From: Pyxicephalus adspersus
Lineage: Eukaryota; Chordata; Amphibia; Anura; Pyxicephalidae
Assembly: GCF_032062135.1 (NCBI RefSeq)
Contig: NC_092859.1
Coordinates: 34,893,482 to 34,957,481 of the forward strand
Reading direction: 5' to 3'
Length of the DNA stretch: 64,000 nt
Shown here piece after piece: positions 60,967 to 64,000 of this stretch. Positions within the stretch are counted from its first letter, which is position 1; every line of letters starts with the position of its first letter. The position numbers and the translations under genes are program-made. The notes beneath the pieces were generated by a model, which saw nothing but the letters and a program-made list of their open reading frames with translations, had not been told where the DNA came from and did no database searches.

Positions 60967-63900
60967 AATGACTACCAACACCCAAAAGTAGGTGAGTATA
61001 TTTATATTCCTAAAGGTGGCAAAAAATTGTTTAAAGGCATCATGGAAAATCTGCTTTGCCACAGCACAATTCAGTGTAGTGGCACATGCCGAGCTGCACA
61101 GAAAAACTCAGCATGTCCTGTTTTCACTAGACTAAATAAATTTCTTTCAGTCTGTTTTTGCGTGAATACACAGCCCAGTACTTCTGATGTGAAATGGTTT
61201 ATGTATACTATGTATTCTTAAGTTTTAAAAAAATATCTGGAAAGAAAGTAACACAAAGCTAAACATTCTATAAAGATAAATAACAATGTAAGCACAAAAC
61301 AGTAACCATAACATTTAATAGCGGATTGTATTCTCCCACCGGAAAATAATGGGGTTACTCTACAGCCCAGCATTATTCTTTTAAGAATCATTTACACATT
61401 TACTGTGAATTGTTATGGGCTTTAGATGGGATTAAAGACCAAATTTATGAGCCACCACAAACCCAGTTGTGACCTGCTGTAGAACCAAGGAAAAAACCAT
61501 AACTGTTCTTGTCTGAGATGTTTTAAACAAAATATATTTTTTAAGAGTGCATGTGAACTTTATCATCTATCACAAATTCTGGGCTAGCTTGCTGTTCTGC
61601 CATACCGCCGAGAAATCCACAATGGCACATAACAACATGGCAGACCCTTATAGTGGCCATAAATATGTTATACTGTACATTAGCCGACAGAGTTAAGTGA
61701 AATATGATCCAATATTCGGTTTGTCTTAGCACTGTAAGTGCTTACTTAGCAGAATATACAAGATCAGAAATTGTAGCCTCTTGTATCATTCTGTATATAT
61801 GCTGAACAACAAAATATTATTTATTATATAGGTTAGGCGCATACAGTTATCCACAGGATATAATGGCTGGCAGGTCTATTTAGCGCTTTGGTATTGTACA
61901 GCAATTTGCAACATAATGCAGATGGAATAAAGAAATGGAATAGTGTAAATATACCATTAAAAAGACACTGTCGCCTTGCAAAAAAAAGTAATGACATCTC
62001 TGCCAAGGGCACCTCTGGACACCTTCATACTAAACTTACGTTACTTGTGTTTATTTGCATATTTTTTCTTCTTGCAGCCTAAGCTAAAATTTACACAGGG
62101 AAGTGGTAAAGTCACTCCCATGGGTTAATATAGGCCAGGGCACTACCATCGGAGGTCACATTGCCCCCTAAACCTGGAACCTCACTGCAAAAAAGAATGT
62201 AAAAAACAAAAAAAGGTTAATACATGGAGGTCAGGGGATGTGCTTAGCAGAAACAATGTTACTGTGTCCTGAGCAAGGTGGCTCTTTAGAACGACCACAT
62301 CCATTAGTTATAGAAGCTGTCAATGCTAACCTCTCAATCTGAAAAAGCAAATTGCTTGTCCATCATGATAACCAAATAGTTTTATCATTTCCCTACCTCC
62401 ACACTTCATGGGTTAAATGTTTGTCTAAGAAGGATAGGGTTGGGGAATAAGTACAAATGCCTACCTTATTTCTATTACTGCAGAGTTCCTCCTTTACATC
62501 CACCTGGTCCTCTGAAGTCACTTCACTATGCTGCCAAGCTGTTCACAGCTCTTTGATGCCATTGTGCAAAATACAGGACCAGTAGTCCTACATTGTACAT
62601 TTCAGAACATCGGAACGTAGGAAATAATTAACTATTTGTAAATAAATGTATAGTTTTTTTAGAGCACAGCATTACAAGTGTGTTTTTTTTGTGCCTGGCA
62701 TTCAGAAGCAATGACAGGTGCTCCCTCGCTTAAGATTTACACAAGAAAGTTTTTTTAAGGCTCTCTGTTGGTCCATCAATGTGATTGGCACTCTCACGGA
62801 CTAATAGAAAGTGCCGGCGTCTTCTTTGACCCATTCGAAGTATGAATTTGCTTAAGCTTGTGATTTTGGGGAGCTTGAGGAGAGCTATGGTTGTATGTGC
62901 ATTTGAATTTCATTTCTAACAGTTGTTTAAGCAGTATAACTCAATGACAGGTGTACTTTAAGTGATATAGAGCAGCACTTAGAATTTTTCACACCAAATG
63001 GAACAGAAGCTGCACACTTCAAAGGCATCCACCCTAATACCGATAACTGAGAGTCACACAGAGAATATCCCTTTTGTTTAAACGATGTGACCTTGCTCTG
63101 GAAGCACCCCGCTGCTACAAAATCATCCGGCCGAGATAAGTTACTGAGTAATTAATACCCTGGAACATATTCATTTCAGCGGCAGCATTAGGATTTACCA
63201 GCATGCAGCACACAGACATAAAAAGCATTTCACCAGACACATGCTACATATCCTCAGCCTACTCCTTTTCCAATTTGCAATCCAATGAAATGTATTCAGG
63301 TGTAGAGAAATGTATAAATCACTCTGCGGCAATCCTATATAGCGCCACAATATGGAAATAAATCACAAATAGGCTATGAATGGAAATGAATATTTGAAAT
63401 ATTTTTTTTCCACTTTTCCAGAAAAAAAAAACCTCTGCAAGTACAAGCTGCTGAGGCTTACCTTGTATTATTGATCTCATGGTAGCCATGCATGTTTTAA
63501 TTATCCTATGTGATCCCCACCATTCTATCTGATCGATTTGTTGGAAGTCAGTTTTTTTTTCAGTTCGTTTTCATCATTTCTTTTGTGCCAAAAAGTTTAT
63601 GGAAAAGGTGAACAAAATAAAAAGGGAACGCTGCTCCATACACATTTGCTTATTAGCAGTTAAGAATATATTGGTGTTGTGTTATACACAACCTTTCTTT
63701 TCCTATTTGTTTGAGAAAACATTTAGACAAAAACTAAAAACTTTTACATTTACTAACCAACCTTATTTGTCCTATAGCTTTTATTTAGCAAAACTTTTGT
63801 TGCTTTCCATTTTTATTTTTTTTATATTGTACTCTTTCTTTTCATTGACGTAGAACAGAGCTGTGTCATGGCAACAAAACAAATGAAGTGGTTCTGTAAA

Positions 63901-64000
63901 AAAGGCATGTAAGGTGTGTGTGTGCTAACTGGAAAAGACTACATGGCAAAACAGTTTTAATACAATTTAGAGTGAAATCCAAAAATATATAAAAGACCCA
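60967..64000. other. non-coding; candidate conserved stretch near 63.1-63.35 kb
   Basis: AT-rich sequence without genes. The stretch at about 63070-63350 (ATCATCCGGCCGAGATAAG, GAGTAATTAATACCC, TTCAGCGGCAGCATTAGG) is complex with retained CpGs and homeodomain-type cores, and could be a regulatory element. The 84-codon frame at 63599-63853 has no recognisable domain. Confidence 0.4.

Noticed and set aside
1..64000. CRISPR arrays, operons, ribosome-binding sites, bacterial terminators
   Set aside because: The window is clearly vertebrate-type nuclear DNA; no regularly spaced repeats or bacterial gene organisation are present.

Overview
This window looks like a gene-poor stretch of a large, AT-rich vertebrate nuclear genome. 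It could be a gene desert or a very long intron. I found no convincing protein-coding exon, tRNA, rRNA or other housekeeping RNA gene. The open frames present are short and lack recognisable domains, apart from the remains of one mariner transposase. The repeat content (short palindromic MITEs, a mariner, PIF/Harbinger-like and hAT-like non-autonomous elements, TA-microsatellites and a possible Penelope-type hammerhead motif) suggests an amphibian, most likely a frog. That assignment is inference from repeat style, not from a gene.

Layout. 1-870: (TA)n microsatellites around a 516-base assembly gap. About 1735-1945: a repeat fragment whose minus strand carries a hammerhead-ribozyme-like core. 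3.2-3.5 kb: a (TA)n tract and a 14-bp inverted repeat. 10.2-10.6 kb: first PIF/Harbinger-like MITE. 14.65-15.86 kb: a nearly full-length but dead mariner with TA target duplications and 33-bp terminal inverted repeats. 19.0-19.3 kb: a 59-bp tandem duplication and a (TA)n tract. 28.8-29.6 kb: a long pyrimidine-rich tract with a C17 run. 33.6-33.9 kb: two short hAT-like units head to head. 34.24-34.86 kb: a solo LTR with perfect 5-bp target duplications. 39.3, 47.5 and 60.8 kb: three copies of one palindromic MITE family. 40.6 kb: a GC-rich hAT-like element with a perfect 8-bp target duplication. 49.3 kb: a third copy of the short hAT-like unit. 55.2 kb: second PIF/Harbinger-like MITE.

Between the repeats lie several stretches of balanced, complex sequence rich in homeodomain-type ATTA/TAAT sites (about 5.6-5.95, 23.2-23.6, 24.5-24.8, 30.9-31.3, 32.8-33.1, 38.6-38.9, 57.4-57.8, 58.95-59.27 and 63.1-63.35 kb). 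They resemble the conserved non-coding enhancers that populate deserts around developmental regulator genes. This is a reading of sequence texture only and needs cross-species alignment.

The strongest calls rest on features visible in the bases: target-site duplications, terminal inverted repeats, repeated copies within the window, and the DD34D spacing of the mariner. The most interesting lead is the hammerhead-like motif at 1893-1924.
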